DNA of 64,000 nt from Icerya purchasi (lineage: Eukaryota; Arthropoda; Insecta; Hemiptera; Monophlebidae): contig CM077115.1 in NCBI GenBank assembly GCA_039619475.1, positions 59,774,864-59,838,863 on the forward strand, in the 5' to 3' direction. Positions within the stretch are counted from its first letter, which is position 1. Each line of letters opens with the position of its first letter. The translations under genes and the position numbers were made by a program. This document shows positions 22,707 through 35,250 of the stretch, one piece after another. Under the pieces are notes generated by a model, which worked only from the letters and a program-made list of their open reading frames with translations, did no database searches and was not told where the DNA came from.

Positions 22707-23471
22707 TGAGTGAGAATGTGAATGAATTGTGTATTTTTAAACTATTAATACTTATTTACGTCGTTCAGATATGATGGATAACAAAGAGACATTGATGCGA
22801 TAAAAATCTATATTTTTAAGCTAACCTGTTTGCAACTTAAATTCTGACAGATATCGAAAACCTAAACTCAGGCCCCCGACTATAACTTGCAAAAGTATAA
22901 ATAAGAGTTTCGTGAATCAAAAATCTGGTAAGTTAAAAACTGCAAGTTCTCCGCGGAAAAAATTAATTTTAATAAATATCAATACACGATTATATTAAAA
23001 ATTATCGCATACACATAAACGAAAGTTTAAACTTGTCATAAAATTTAAATGGCGTGAACATCACTTGACACAAGATTTGTTATGACAGTTAAAGAAAACA
23101 GTCGAAGCTTCGGAAAATATTGAAAAAAGAAAATTATGTATTTGGATAGCTGTCTTTTAAGAAATGAAACATTTCTAAAACTCGAACAAAGATATAGAAT
23201 AAAAGTGAAAATCAAATGTCATTTGTATCAGAAAATTTTTGGTGTGGATTTTTCTTTTTTGAAATTTGAGCGATAACTAAACCATATACTAAGCTTCCTT
23301 ACATCCTCTTGCTTTCTCTACAAACATTTGCATGTTCACCTTTAATCAGTAATAGTTCTCAACCGCAGTAGAGATTAGGGAGACTTTAATTAACTGATTT
23401 TAACTTTTTTTTTTCTAACCCGTTTTACATTGTTTGCTATATTCATACGTTTACAAGTGCTTTTAACAATA
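22707..23471. other. no gene recognised
   Basis: Ordinary AT-rich sequence without open frames or recognisable repeats. Confidence 0.55.
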
Positions 23472-23599
23472 CAGTAAAACCTCGCTAATTCGGACTGATA
23501 AAAAAATAAACTTTTTTTTTTTTTTAATGCTGCCGTGTTAATTTTTGTGTAAGCAAAATTGGAAAGACGAGTACATAAATATTTTACAAAACGCTGGTG

Positions 23600-23940
23600 A
23601 AGAATGTGGCAGACGTACTACGGGACTGGTTAAATGGTGATGAAGATGAATTTTGGTAGTACCATGTTCAGACGAAAGAAGAAATAGCGGCTGTCGTAAA
23701 TGAACGTTTAGTTCTGGATGTGCAAAAAGATTCTGATAGATACAACTGCGAAAAAATCTAAGAAGAGACTGTAAAACTAACTGATGCTAAAAATCACGTT
23801 GATTCATTATTGAGGTTGTGTAATACAATCAGCGAATTTAATAAATATTTCTTCACGCTAAACGAAATGACATTGTGTCAAAAGAAATCCATAAACAATA
23901 CACTCAAAAAAGAATTTCAGACTTTTTCAAATGAAAAGGT
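23600..23940 (+). pseudogene. Tigger-type transposase C-terminal remnant
   Basis: Decayed frame with VADVLRDWLNGDEDEFW, then TKEEIAAVVNE, then ISEFNKYF and QKKSINNTLKKEFQTF. This order (D/E-rich box, E-E-I helix, C-terminal RQ(K) tail) is that of Tigger/pogo transposases beyond the DDE core. Internal stops are present, and the catalytic core is missing. Confidence 0.6.
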
Positions 23941-24109
23941 ATCTCGTAAATAATATACGTACCTACGTAGTATATGTAGTGTACTGTATTCAGTGTTTTT
24001 AAATGCTATGTAATTTATATAGTAAATTAGTATGTAGTATACATTTTGCAGTCAATTTTTATTCAAATTAAACATAGAGTAATTCAAATTTTTCATTTTT
24101 ATACTTATT

Positions 24110-24885
24110 TATTACTGAATTTACCGACTTAAATTGTTGCATAACGATAAATAGAATCTGCAACATAGGACAAGAATTTGGAGTTAAAATTAATGTGCCT
24201 AAAACAAAATTTATGGTAGTTACCCGCTCATAAATTGCAGAAGAGGCGCTATATATTAATAGAGAACCAGTTGAAAAGGTTGAGAAATTCAAATACTTGG
24301 GCTCAGTGATCAACTGCAAATTAGATTGTGACGAAGAAATCAGAATCAAATACGGAATAACCAAAGACGCGTGTTCAAAAAACTCAGTAATGTATTAATA
24401 CAGCCAAAGTTCCCTCTACCTATAAGATTAAAGGTCATTAAATGTTATACATAGCCGGTATTGCTATATGGTGTATAGACGTGGTCTATAAAGAAAATAT
24501 CTGGAAAGCGGCTCATGGCGTTGGAGATGTGGTTACTGAGACGTCTGCTGAAGATACCTTGGACAGAAAAAATAACAAATATAGAAGTTCTAAGAAGAGT
24601 AGCAGTTAAAAGAGAAATATGGAATATCATTCAAAAAAGGAAAATTACATATTTCGGCCACATAATCATAATCCGTGAAGAAGAATACCGCATTTTACAA
24701 ACCATACTACAAGGTAGAATAGAGGGCAAACGTCCAAGAGGCGGGAAGAAGTTTGGATGGATAATGAACATAAAAGACTGGACAGCATTAAAGAAATTTG
24801 AAGATTTGGTGAAAGCGGCAAGAAGCAGAACACTAAAGATAGCCGACGCGTCAATGACGTAGGGCACCAGAAGAAGAAGAAGAAA
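24110..24885 (+). pseudogene. RTE-type LINE 3' fragment nested in the Tigger element
   Basis: RT thumb region: EFGVKINVPKTKFMVV, then EKVEKFKYLGSVI and DEEIRIKYGI. After decayed sequence there is an open stretch (24515-24862) with LKIPWTEKITNIEVLRRV, ITYFGHII, LQGRIEGKRPRGG and W near the end. This is the conserved C-terminal tail of RTE/Proto2-like endonuclease-RTs. The copy ends in a (GAA)n tail at 24868-24885, a typical short 3' repeat of RTE elements. It is 5'-truncated and frameshifted. Confidence 0.8.
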
Positions 24886-25379
24886 TTGTTACATACACTT
24901 ACGCTTTGAGATTTATCTAAATTAAGTATAATATGATGTTCGTAAAAGTTCGGATCACATGTGATTTAAGGAGTGTTCCATAATTCGGAATTTTTGCTAA
25001 TTCGCACCACCGACTGTGGTCCGCATTAGGTCGAATTAGCGCTGTTTTACTGTATATTCATTATTGGCTAACTAACATAATAATTTGTTAACGTCTACTA
25101 TCTGTTTGTTCATTTGTTTAAAAATAATATATTTCCTAAATAGCAAATGAATGCTTGTATGCAATTTTAGAATTTGTTTTGTTTTGACGGAAACCAACTT
25201 TTCACTGTCCTAACCGGTACTAATTCATACTTTTATGTGCTTTTGGGTTATGTTCTGTTCAATTTTGAATAATTTTTTATCCTGTAATATTTCTCATTTT
25301 CTAGATGTACTCCTATTTTCTATATTTGAAAGATGAGTAAAGCTTTTTAGTCTACATTTTGACAACCTTCCCTTGAAAA

Positions 25380-25710
25380 AGCTCATTTCTTTTTTCGATT
25401 CAATTGCTCCCGCTTGTGTTCCGTCCCCTGATGAAACATGTACACCTTTTCTCAAACAATCGCTACATATACTCTTTCTTCTTTCTTCAACATAAGCGAG
25501 CTTTGTGCCTCTTTTGACAACTGCTCCTACTCTAGCCCTGCAATAGGTAGTACTCCAAACCTCGTTCTTAAAAATCTTTCAGAGTCCGTTCTTAATACTC
25601 TTCTGTTAATTGATCTGATGGATAAAGCATTACAGTATACTCACAGATAATATGTCTGGTTTCTGTCTGGACCTTGGTACCATGGACTCCTTATCCTTAC
25701 TTCTTTCAAA
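25380..25710 (+). pseudogene. I-type LINE, start of reverse transcriptase
   Basis: With small shifts the plus strand reads ISELCASFDNCSYSSPAIGS, then LKNLSESVLNTLL, followed by a W-rich stretch. This is the region just before the RT core (helix plus SPG-D motif). Tigger insertion at 25713 interrupts it, and the RT continues after 26634. Confidence 0.55.
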
Positions 25711-25712
25711 TA

Positions 25713-26632
25713 CAGTAAAACCCCGATTATCCGTGTTAATTGGAGATTCATCATGTACGGATACGGGAAAACACGGTTAATCCGCCGCCGGCCGTTCCGC
25801 GAGTTTTTATGTACCCCGAGCCTTACGACCCACGTAATATGTGGGTCGGTCCGGCTCTTCACTCTGAAATGATAGCTGACCATCTACGATTGCAATTGTA
25901 TAATTTTCTGTATTGTTTTGCTTTTTTGCTTTATAATAAATACGTATAATAGTATACTGTATATGAAATGATAGCTGTGATATAAAAAACCCCTTTTAGC
26001 GAGAAGGAAACAACCGGATTATTTAGACTAATTTAATTAAGTAAATACTCTGTACATACAGAAGATTTATAAAATTCTCAAAGTTTTTATTCATTCTAAT
26101 ATATTGACAAGACGAAGAAATAAGGACACAAAGTAGAGTAGAAAGAAAAATGAAATGATACGTAAGGTACAGATAAAAAAGTGTTATAAAAAGGAATGGA
26201 ATTAGACTAGGTCATATTAATTTTCATTTAAAACGTGTCAGTCAGTTTCTCTCTTTCTGTTTTATCTTCGTCTGGAAATGTTCTAACTGCGGAAGAATAT
26301 CTGTGATCTGCCTGCTGCTCGAAATACTCGATCACAGTCTGTAATGCAACGCACTTTAACAGCTTAGTCGCTGTTCTGCTATTTCGACTTGCTCTTTCCC
26401 ATTCAGAATCCGCATTGATTTCATTTAAACTTTTTTCATCACTAAAAATATACGCTTAAGTAGGATCAATTTCATAATTATCTATCCACTCCTTCATATT
26501 TTCATCATCAACATGTTCAAATCCCATCACAATTTGGAACCTTTTTTTGCAGGGAGCATGCGAGTTTAAAGAGAGATGCGCGATTAATCCGCCAACCGGT
26601 TAAAACAAACACGGATAATCGCGGTTTTACCA
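25713..26632 (-). mobile_element. pogo/Tigger DNA transposon, 920 bp, inserted in a LINE
   Basis: The left end CAGTAAAACCCCGATTATCC and reversed right end TGGTAAAACCGCGATTATCC are terminal inverted repeats, with TA duplicated on both sides (25711-25712, 26633-26634). The ends belong to the same superfamily as the element at 23472, but the two differ internally, so they are separate families. Confidence 0.85.
26230..26530 (-). pseudogene. Tigger-type transposase C-terminal remnant
   Basis: The minus strand reads GFEHVDDENMKEWIDNYEID, a stop, then IFSDEKSLNEINADS and VIEYFEQQADHRYSS. This is the acidic tail of Tigger transposases. The DDE core is deleted, so the element is non-autonomous. Confidence 0.6.
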
Positions 26633-26634
26633 TA

Positions 26635-28640
26635 CATATAAATCTCTTATCCTTAAAAAAATGATCGTTTCCGTGTTCATTGATGTAACCTCTGCTTTTT
26701 TGATAATATACATTTACTTTCCTTGCAGGACTAAATGCTCTCCATTAATATTCCTACCCAATTCACTTTTCTAGTTATTCATTTTTATTTATAACAGGAT
26801 ACAGTTCATCTCTCTATTCCTTTTTTCACTGCTTCCAAAGTAGTTTTGTGAGGCCTCCCGCAAGGGTCACGACTGGGGCCTATGCTTTGTAATATCATTT
26901 CTACAGTCTCGCTATCTTTTAGATTTCCTCTACGTATTTATTCTTTGCCGATGGTATTTTTATTTACTCTACTTCTCATAATCTCTCATTGATGATTGCA
27001 GAGCTTAATAACTCCCTTACCATTCTGGAAAATATTTCATTCTCTCTTCATCTATCTATCTCACTACAAAAATCTGCCTCAACGGTTTTCACATTCTATT
27101 CTTATAACCAGTTAATCTTGCTTTGTATCATCTTCGCATTCCTTTAGTCAGTTCAGTATTTTATCTTGAAATCATACATAATAGTACATTATCTTTTCGA
27201 AATCACATCTCCGCTCTCAAAAGTCGCAACTTATTTAAAGCAGCTCTGTCGCTTCAAAAATAGAGCGGTGATGTCCCATATTATATAAATCGATTTCTAT
27301 ATTTGACTACTGTTTATTCCTCTTCACTAGTGCTCCTAAGTTCTTGCTTCCTCAAATTTGATCGTATCTTTGTCTCTGTATCGGTACATTTAACTCCTTT
27401 CCAATTCCAGCTACTTTAGAAGAAACTAGTTTTCATTCGAGTACTTTTTTTTTTTTTTTTATAGGTAAAAGATACCTAATTAAACACCTCTACGTTGATA
27501 ATTCAAAAGTCCTAAATTCTTACCAATTTATTTCCAATAATTTTGGCGCTCCTCTACTCGCTAAATTCCTATATTATCCTTGGTCCCTTCTCGGCTTAAT
27601 CTTCTTTTCTTCCCTTCTTCATCAAACTTTCCTCTTTACTTATAACTTTTTAGAAGCCACGTATTCTCCTAAATTATTTACCTTTCCTCTAGACGTCAAA
27701 TCTCTTCTTCATGCCGCTGTACATTATGAATTCAATCACATTTTATTCTCACTCCGCCCTTCTTGAGTAACTACGTATATCTTTATGGATGGTTCGAATT
27801 CGAAGTTTGTTGTTAAAGTTGGGGCCACTTTCGTTATTCCTGCGCTTAGCCATTCTGAATCCTTGCATTTTATTTTCTTCACCGGATCCACGGCAATTTT
27901 ACATGCAGTCATTTTTATATTCTCAAAAACAATCTAGTGTATCCAAGTTCCTCCTATTCTCTGGCTCGAAAAATGTTTTATTAGCTATTCTTTTTCCCTA
28001 TATCCCACTGATCCAATTATTCTTCACATTCGCTCCTTGATGTCCAATTTATTTGCATCTCTTTCCACCTTAATTGATCTACTATGAATTCCAGTGATTG
28101 CGGCATTTCTGGCAACGAGTTGGTTAACTCGGCACATTCGGTTGCAATCAATAGTCGGTTCATGCGTTGATTTCCTACTCAAAGTACTTGCTCTCTTGTC
28201 ATTCCCATCGTGATTTCTAGACCGATTTCTATCCTTCCTTATTTTCTAATCCTCATTTTCTTTCTACCTTTCAATACAACCCTTTTCTTTCTCTTTCACC
28301 GATTCAGTCTCTTCTCTAACGTGTTAGACGTTTTATTATTTCCTCTGTAGTTCGTCTTCGGTTCAGTCGTAGTCCATTCCTAGCAACTTTTTTCTATTTC
28401 TCTCTCGCCCAGTTGCCTTTTTGTGCCATTGATCCCCTTCAGAGTTTAACTATACTTGTGATGCGCATCACGTCTTATTCTAATGTCCCTTTATTCCGGT
28501 TTTCCGAGCCATGGCCTCGCGTTTTCGTATAGTGCTCATGTCATCCTTATACTCCTCTCTCCCACTATAATAGTTCCTTTGTTGGCCCCGTTTGTTTCCT
28601 CGATTTCTGATCTTTCCCTGATATAACTCACAGTTCTACT
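26635..28640 (+). pseudogene. I-type LINE: reverse transcriptase, thumb and RNase H remnants
   Basis: Continuation of the LINE begun at 25380. Visible in order, with shifts: FIDVTSAF (RT motif A region), GLPQGSRLGPMLCNI (motif B, near 26853), FADGIFIYST (motif C, normally FADD), a thumb with ADVPYYINRFLY, then MDGSN...VGATF (RNase H start near 27784) and SGNELVNSAH (RNase H end near 28105). The RNase H domain places it with I-type rather than Jockey LINEs. The segment is extensively decayed, with a pyrimidine-rich coding strand. Confidence 0.75.
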
Positions 28641-28649
28641 TGTTGGGTA

Positions 28650-28870
28650 AGCTCCACTGTTGACGGGCCCCGAAAAAAGAATAAATAAACGGCTGCATCC
28701 GATATGGTGTCCTCCAAGCCTATCTAGTATCTACCTCGTGCTGTTACCAGCGAGGCTCATGCTGAAGGACTGCCTTTCCAGATCGTTTCCCGTCCATTCC
28801 CCCCTCATATAATAGTACGTTCTAAAGAATCCCGTAACATGTGTAATACCGTGGCCGAAAAATTTTAAAA
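28650..28870 (+). pseudogene. possible LINE ORF1 scrap
   Basis: A stretch reading LPRAVTSEAHAEGLPFQIVS, RPFPPHIIVRSKESRN follows the LINE 3' region. It resembles the start of a Gag-like ORF1 in style, but I cannot name a domain. Confidence 0.25.
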
Positions 28871-29074
28871 ACTTTCTCCTCATTATACCCGGACTGATGC
28901 AAGATAGACGTTCTCGGCATTATTCTATATGCTCGTATTTCAAATAAATCAATCCGGTTAGAATCGGACACATTAAGATACGCAGCGATTTCAGCTTTGC
29001 ATCTGTCTAATTTCGTTTTAGTCTAATAATTGAACTTTATGTCATACCTAATTTACCTTCAGTATCATGTGAAC

Positions 29075-30992
29075 CAGTGATTCCCAAAGTGGGCGGTGAT
29101 GACCACAGGTGCATTTGGGGTGATGAATAACTGCAAGGGAGTGGTGAAAGCATAAAGGAAGGAAGAGAAGATTTAGAAAAATTGATTTATGTATTCCGCT
29201 CGTAACGCTTAATTTTTCTTTGAACAACGTACTGGACGTTGGCCCGGTTCTCGCATACTCCCTTACTTGCATTGAGGGATGTGCAATCGCGCACTGCTAC
29301 CGTCTACCGTTCATGTGGTGCCGCCACTGAATTGCCGGGCCATTGCTTGCTTGCTTCTTACAATATTTCATTAATGATTGCCAAATCGGGAAAACCTCAT
29401 GCTATTGGCGAAGAAGTAATTATAGCGGCTATAAGTGAACTTATACGTACTGTGCTACACAAGCCAGTATCTGATATTATCAAGAACATTTCGTTGAGCA
29501 ATAATACCGCGCAAAAAAGAATTGATGAAATGTTCAAGATGTTGAAGATTCATTGTGTGAATATTTAAAAATATTTCGGTTTTCTATTCAACTTGATGAG
29601 TCAACTTTGCCAGGAAATGAAGCTTTACTTTTAGCATACGTGCGGTTTACAAAGGAAGAACGAATTTGCCAAGAATTATTATTTGCAAAATATTTGCAAA
29701 CTGATACTAAAGGAGAATCAATATTTCATGCATTGGATGAGTTTTTTTAGAGAAAAAGAAATACCTCTGAGTAATATCCTATCAGTAGCCACAGATGGTG
29801 CTCCAGCGATGGTAGGGCGCTACAGAGGTTTTCCTGCATATTTGAAAAAGGGGGGTGCCGAATGTATTCACAGTACTCTATATCATCCATCGTTAACATC
29901 TAGTTTCCAAAAATTGAAGTGCCCGCCTACATAATTCATTACAATATGTAATTAAAGCTATCGACACAATCAGAAGCAAATCATTGAAGGACAGATTATT
30001 TAAACAGCTTTGTATTGAAAACGATGAAGGATTTAATCGTTTGCTGCTTTATACAGAAGTTCGTTGGTTTTCAAGGGTTACCTGTTTAGATAGGTTTTAT
30101 AAACTGTTTAACTCGGTGCTAGAGTTCTTGAAAGATAATAATGGTGCTTTACGATCTAATTTAATTAAATCCAAAAGTAACATCGCTTACTTGACAGACT
30201 TGTTTCAAAAATTTAATGAGAGCAATAAAGTGATGAAGCGAATTGAATAAAAACAAAATCTGTTATTTCTGCATTTGTGACAAAACTTTTTCTGTATAAA
30301 CGAAACTTTGGACGAGGGGAATTCAGCCAGCTCCCAAATTTATCAGGAGCAGAAAAAAAGGATGAATACATAATTTCTTATTGTGAGCATTTGGATGCTC
30401 TCCCTTCAGATTTTAATCAACGATTTGATGATATTTTGAAAATGAACATACCTGATTGGATTTTGGATTCTTTTTCAAGTGCAAACACAGACCAGAGTCA
30501 CAAGAAGAACTGATGGAAGTAACTACAAATGATGAATTGAAATGTAAATTATCAACAATTCTGGCTGCAAAATGCGGTCCCTACGGATTATCCTGAAATA
30601 TGGGCTGTAATTCAAAAGTTCTTAATTGCATTTCCTTCGTAATATTTAGTGAAACGTGGATTCAGTGCGGTAACTAATTTATTAACAAAAAAAAAAAAAA
30701 AAAAAAAAACGATTAGTCAATCGCGGTGATTTAAGATTACTGCTGACGAAAATAGAGCCGAGGATTACTAAATTGGTAACAGCACACCACTTTCTATTCT
30801 GCGATTTCAAAGTTAAATGTTTCTAATTTACACCTTTCTTTACTATATTTTACGAAGAAGGTAGAAACATTTATACATATATCTTTCTGTTTAATTGCTA
30901 TTAAAATTTAAAAAAAAATAATTTCCTGGGGGCGCTAAGTAATATTTTTTCTGGAAAGGAGGCGGTAGGCCAAATAAGTTTGAGAACCACTG
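29075..30992 (+). mobile_element. hAT (Charlie-like) DNA transposon, 1.9 kb
   Basis: The left end CAGTGATTCCCAAAGT and reversed right end CAGTGGTTCTCAAACT form hAT-type inverted repeats. Flanking octamers atgtgaac (29067-29074) and atgtaaac (30993-31000) match at seven of eight bases, the 8 bp duplication expected of hAT. The interior encodes a broken hAT transposase in plus orientation. Confidence 0.92.
29239..30800 (+). pseudogene. hAT transposase pseudogene (ZBED5/SCAND3-like)
   Basis: Five successive frames form one protein. 29239-29549 has SYNISLMIAKSGKPHAIGEE and LSNNTAQKRIDEM. The next has FSIQLDEST, the first catalytic Asp region. 29750-29934 has SVATDGAPAMVGRYRGF, with the second Asp. 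29935-30250 has EVRWFSRV and helices. 30277-30800 is the C-terminal part with SCEHL-like, RFDDI and RGDLRLLLTKIEPRI dimerisation segments. Frameshifts and stops occur near 29550, 29749, 29932, 30249 and 30511. The BED finger appears lost. A 24 bp A run lies at about 30687-30709. Confidence 0.85.
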
Positions 30993-31000
30993 ATGTAAAC

Positions 31001-34000
31001 TATAACCGCGAACCCCTAGGTATTCGAAGTCGTCCACTACATTGACACCAAATATTTTGGTATTACTTTTACCTCTATTTAACCCATAGCCCTTACAAAT
31101 ACGTTGTAATTTTTACATTATTCTCTGTCTAAAAGCCCCCTAATAAAAAAAAAAAAAAAAAAAAAATCAACATTAATATCTCGATTGGTAAATTTTTTAA
31201 TAGAACTTTAATGATTTCGGTCAAATCTCAAGTTGCCGATATAGAATAATTTAACTCTCGGGTGCAATCGGTTGCCACTGACAACTGAGAACAAAAGTCG
31301 AAAAAGTCTTATATGCCAGCTATTTTTTGGAGACTATTTTTTTTTATTTTTTCAATATATACATTTATTTAGTAGGGATTTAATGTATTCGTTAAATTAA
31401 TTTTGCTTAAATAATATGTACCGTTGCGGTTTTGTTTTTATTTAATTTGTTAATTATATTAAAAGTTTCAAAATCACGAAAAATTTAGAAGTACTCAGGG
31501 TTAAGTGTAACACGGAACTCACTTTGGAAACATTTTATTGTACAAATATTTAAGAACATTTTTTGTGAATTTAGGACATTTTTATTGTAATAACTTTTAT
31601 AGAGATTTCAGGCATAACGTTTAGGGCAATAGTAATACCGGTGTAAAACTAAAAAAATTTTGCCGATGAATAAAAGTAGTCGACACATTTTGTGAGGTTT
31701 GCAAATGAGGTCAGTCAATTGTTGTGCAGCGTACACGTAAGACGGGCAAAACATAATGGCATTCCGACGGGTTATCGTTTCTTAAGAAACAGTGTTCAAA
31801 TAAGGAAAAAGAAAATAAATATACGCGATATCAATCAGAACTGTTTCATTTTTCCTGTCACTACTTTCCTCTAATTTTTACCGATGAGGAGGAACACATT
31901 TTCGCAGCCGCCGCGGTTATATTATACGTTTTATTTTAAATTTTCCAGTTCATTTTCTGTCTTATTTCGCTATAAAGTGGGACTTTTTTTTTTGTTTTTT
32001 TATTATTATTATTATTTCGTTGTGTTTTGTTTGTCATCGATCAGTTCTGCGTTCCAAAATTCATAGTTCTTATTGTTTTCTTTACCATAATAATAAACAG
32101 TAGAAATTGTTTAATTCTCGCGATGTGTGTCCTTTCATTGTGAATTGTAGACAAGCCGTTTAGTTGTAACTTTTACTAAAGAAAATACACACAGTATCGA
32201 TAGTCGCAGCTGGCGCAAAGTCACGCCAACGATAGCGTCTTAAGGTTGTAAATAAATTATACTCGAATGGGGACGTTTAGTTAGAGCTTGAAATCGACGA
32301 AGCTGACACTGTTGCTATGACCAAGTAAATATACAACATTAAAATTTAATCATTTTTTCTAACTGTCCGCGTTCGTGATAGTCTACCATTGCTGGATACA
32401 TAGCTGTCACACACAGTAGTGCTATTCCATTCTACATCATCATCAGTACACAACAACGACCAACAATAATACAGCAACGGTTTTATCATCACCATCACAG
32501 TCATTATTATTAACTTTAAAATGGTATTTCTCATGTTTATTCGATATTAAGTCGTGCGATCAGAATCTTTTCACCTACCTCTCGAAGCTTTATGACCGTA
32601 GCTGCTCCTCTTAGCCGGTAACTATACAGTCACATCACATTTGTATTATTACCTATTCACCTATATACATATATATATATATATAGTAATTATTAAAAGT
32701 GCACTCGAGTTAATTGAATTAATTACCACGCTTACCTTTTCGGCACTTTATTTGATGTACACGGTATGCAAAATTCCTTTGCATTCAATTATGAAAATTC
32801 GTTGCAGTCTCTTTGCCATGCTGGAATGGAATGAATACGCTTTATATTTTAGTACTTTCCCGGGGAACTTAGTTCTCTGTACGAATTTCCGACGTCGAAC
32901 TTTTCAAGCGACTTAACGCAGAGTGATATATATTGCAAGACTTGTACACCCTTATGTCATAATGTACTTCGATTTTTTTTTTTTTTCAGTTTGTAATCTC
33001 AACCATAAGCAATAATTATAAAGCGATATTATCAGAACACTGACATTTGAAATTTTTGTACTCCAAGATTGATCTATGATATTTCACTTAACTTATTTCA
33101 TTGTTAAAAGTTGGGTTTTTTTTTTTTGTATGTGATGGGGGGATGAAAGAAACAGAAGATTAATCAACGTCGTCTTTTCAATGGGACAGTGTAAAAATAT
33201 TAAATATTAACAATAATTATACGCTAGAATTATTTTTAACAAGATCTCCTTTCTTAATGAATTGACTACAACGCGAATGTGTTTTTAAAAAAAAGTATAT
33301 ATACATTTCTTTATAAATATCAAAAATTTGTCGTTCTTCAAAAGAACAGAATACTTCATTCTATTTCAAAAATTTCGACTATACAGCGTGAAAATATAAG
33401 ATTTAAACTTACCGTGGCCGTTTTTTATTTTTCCTTGCAATATTTAATCATTTGAAGTACGGATTGAAATCAATAAACCTATTTTTTCGTTATTTTCCAA
33501 ATTTTTATATCTAATTGCATACTTATTTTATTATTATCCACCACGCAGTACTGCTTAGTGGTCCCGCGGGTAACTTAACTATTTTGCAAGCATTATTATT
33601 ATTTTTATTTTAATTATTTTAAACCTACATTTCCTTATAAAAAATATACTTTTTTAAGATATTAGTTTCACTATAAATAAATTTCACGGAAAAAACAATT
33701 TTATATTTATTTTATTTTTATTTATATATATATATATATATAATATGTATATAAAATTTTATGAAGCTGATTGTTTGAAATTAAGAGAAGTTGTCAAAGG
33801 ATGTTTTAATGTTTGGTATTTTATACATTTATTTTTTTACGCGAGCTTAATTAGATTGTCCAACTACAAGTCGATCATTCTGGAAACTACAGTCACAAAT
33901 ATCGTAAATATACGCGACATTGTGTACATTAATTTATTACCTTAGTTGTACGATGAATTAACACAACGATTAGTACCGTCCGCAAAATCCAATTATTGGT

Positions 34001-34449
34001 GAATAAGATTATTCTATAATTATCCGTTTCTGCGCATTGTAAACTTGAAATGATTAAATTCCACAAAAACATAAATTTATTCCTCTTTATGTAACAAAAT
34101 TAAATAAACTGTCATATATTTCGGAAATCATAGCTCGCGATCATCGTGGCTAAATTATCGATTAATTTAAAATCTTTTACACTTTTGATACATATGCGAC
34201 TTTGATTCGTTATGATAAAATATATCTGTCTTATTTTTTGATTGGCCCTCTTAATTATTCGTTATTTACTTATTTAAATGTTAAAATGTTTTTCGAATTT
34301 TAGCAGATTAATATGCAGTATGGTCAATTTTTTGCGTAATCCTCTTGCGAGACACGCACCACCCGGTGGCACCAAAGTCGTTTTATATTTTTTATTCCAA
34401 GTTATTATTATTATTATTAACTTCCAGTTACACAAAATTATTAGTTGTG
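31001..34449. other. no gene recognised
   Basis: AT-rich DNA with short microsatellites, including TA repeats near 32673 and 33724 and an A run near 31145. A possible short THAP-like scrap near 31705 is noted under rejected items. A hairpin sequence lies at 33540-33564. Confidence 0.55.
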
Positions 34450-35250
34450 AACTTCTTTTTCTTTTTTTTTTATCCGGCATCTCCATCGCGAAAGTTGGAG
34501 ATCTACTTAGCTTTGGCCGCTCTTGAAACAGCTGACCAGAACAATTCAGTTGACGAGCAATCAAACTGGCGGCGCAAGTGACCCATCTATGCATTTTGAG
34601 GAGGACTCATTAATCTGCCAGCCATTTTGCAATATTTCGTATTTAAATCCTCTCAAAATGTGTCTTAGATGTCGCAAATTCCATTCTCTCATGCAATTTA
34701 GCAATTCTGAACGTTCTGCTAAAGACTTCTTCGTTGGAGACTTTTTATGTCCAAGAAATTTTGAGCGTACATCTGTATACATAAGTACATTTCAAAAACT
34801 TTCGATGTTTCAAGGGCAACATCTAGCATCCAGTTCGCAGCCATACAACAAAACGAGGAAGACGTAACACTTTGCAATTGTTAATGATAAATCAAAATTG
34901 AGTACCTTTCTAGTGACCAAGTTCTTGGTTTTTTTGAACGTTTATCTTGCCCGCTCCCACCTTGATCGTATTTACTTTTCTTAAGCTGCAGTTATCGTCG
35001 AAAACGGTGCTTAGATATTTGATAAATCCTACTCCAGTTTTGTTTCGTTTAGCCATACCAAGCATTTCTTAGGTTTCTTAGAAAACACTAATAGTACTCT
35101 TATTTTAAACTTGTTGATTGAAAGTGCGAAAGTTTCATTGTGACCGGCAAGTTCTCTTATCATTCTCTGTAGTTCATCTTGACTGTCTGCTGTACACTTG
35201 GATTTTTTGTCTGTCACGGCCCACTGTTGATATGCAAATAAGGATAACAA
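34450..35250 (-). pseudogene. RTE-like LINE remnant, RT thumb to C-terminus
   Basis: The minus strand from 35250 reads TADSQDELQRMIRELAGHNE, INKFKIRVLLV and CLVWLNETKLE (RT domain after the YADD box). Decayed sequence with CYVFLVLLYGCE follows, then KVSNEEVFSRT, RHLRHILRGFKYEILQNG and a further tail. This is the usual order in endonuclease-RT LINEs. Multiple stops and shifts are present and the 5' part is absent. Confidence 0.7.

Larger units (their letters stand above)
23472..25052 (+). mobile_element. pogo/Tigger DNA transposon with a nested LINE
   Basis: The left end CAGTAAAACCTCGCTAATTC and the reversed right end CAGTAAAACAGCGCTAATTC are nearly identical terminal inverted repeats. Both ends are flanked by TA (23470-23471, 25053-25054), the target duplication of Tc1/mariner-class elements. 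Inside are a plus-strand transposase tail and a younger RTE-type LINE fragment. Confidence 0.85.

Noticed and set aside
24631..24867. Minus-strand ORFs over the RTE LINE fragment
   Set aside because: Antisense shadows; the plus strand carries the conserved RTE tail.
31692..31830. THAP-like zinc finger scrap (CCAAY ... NGIPTGYRFLRN)
   Set aside because: Only two short stretches in different frames resemble the fold; the Cys-Cys-His spacing is not met and no P-element or gene context follows.
34278..34594. Overlapping small ORFs on both strands around 34.3-34.6 kb
   Set aside because: They lie at the decayed 3' end of the minus-strand LINE remnant and show no conserved motif in these frames.
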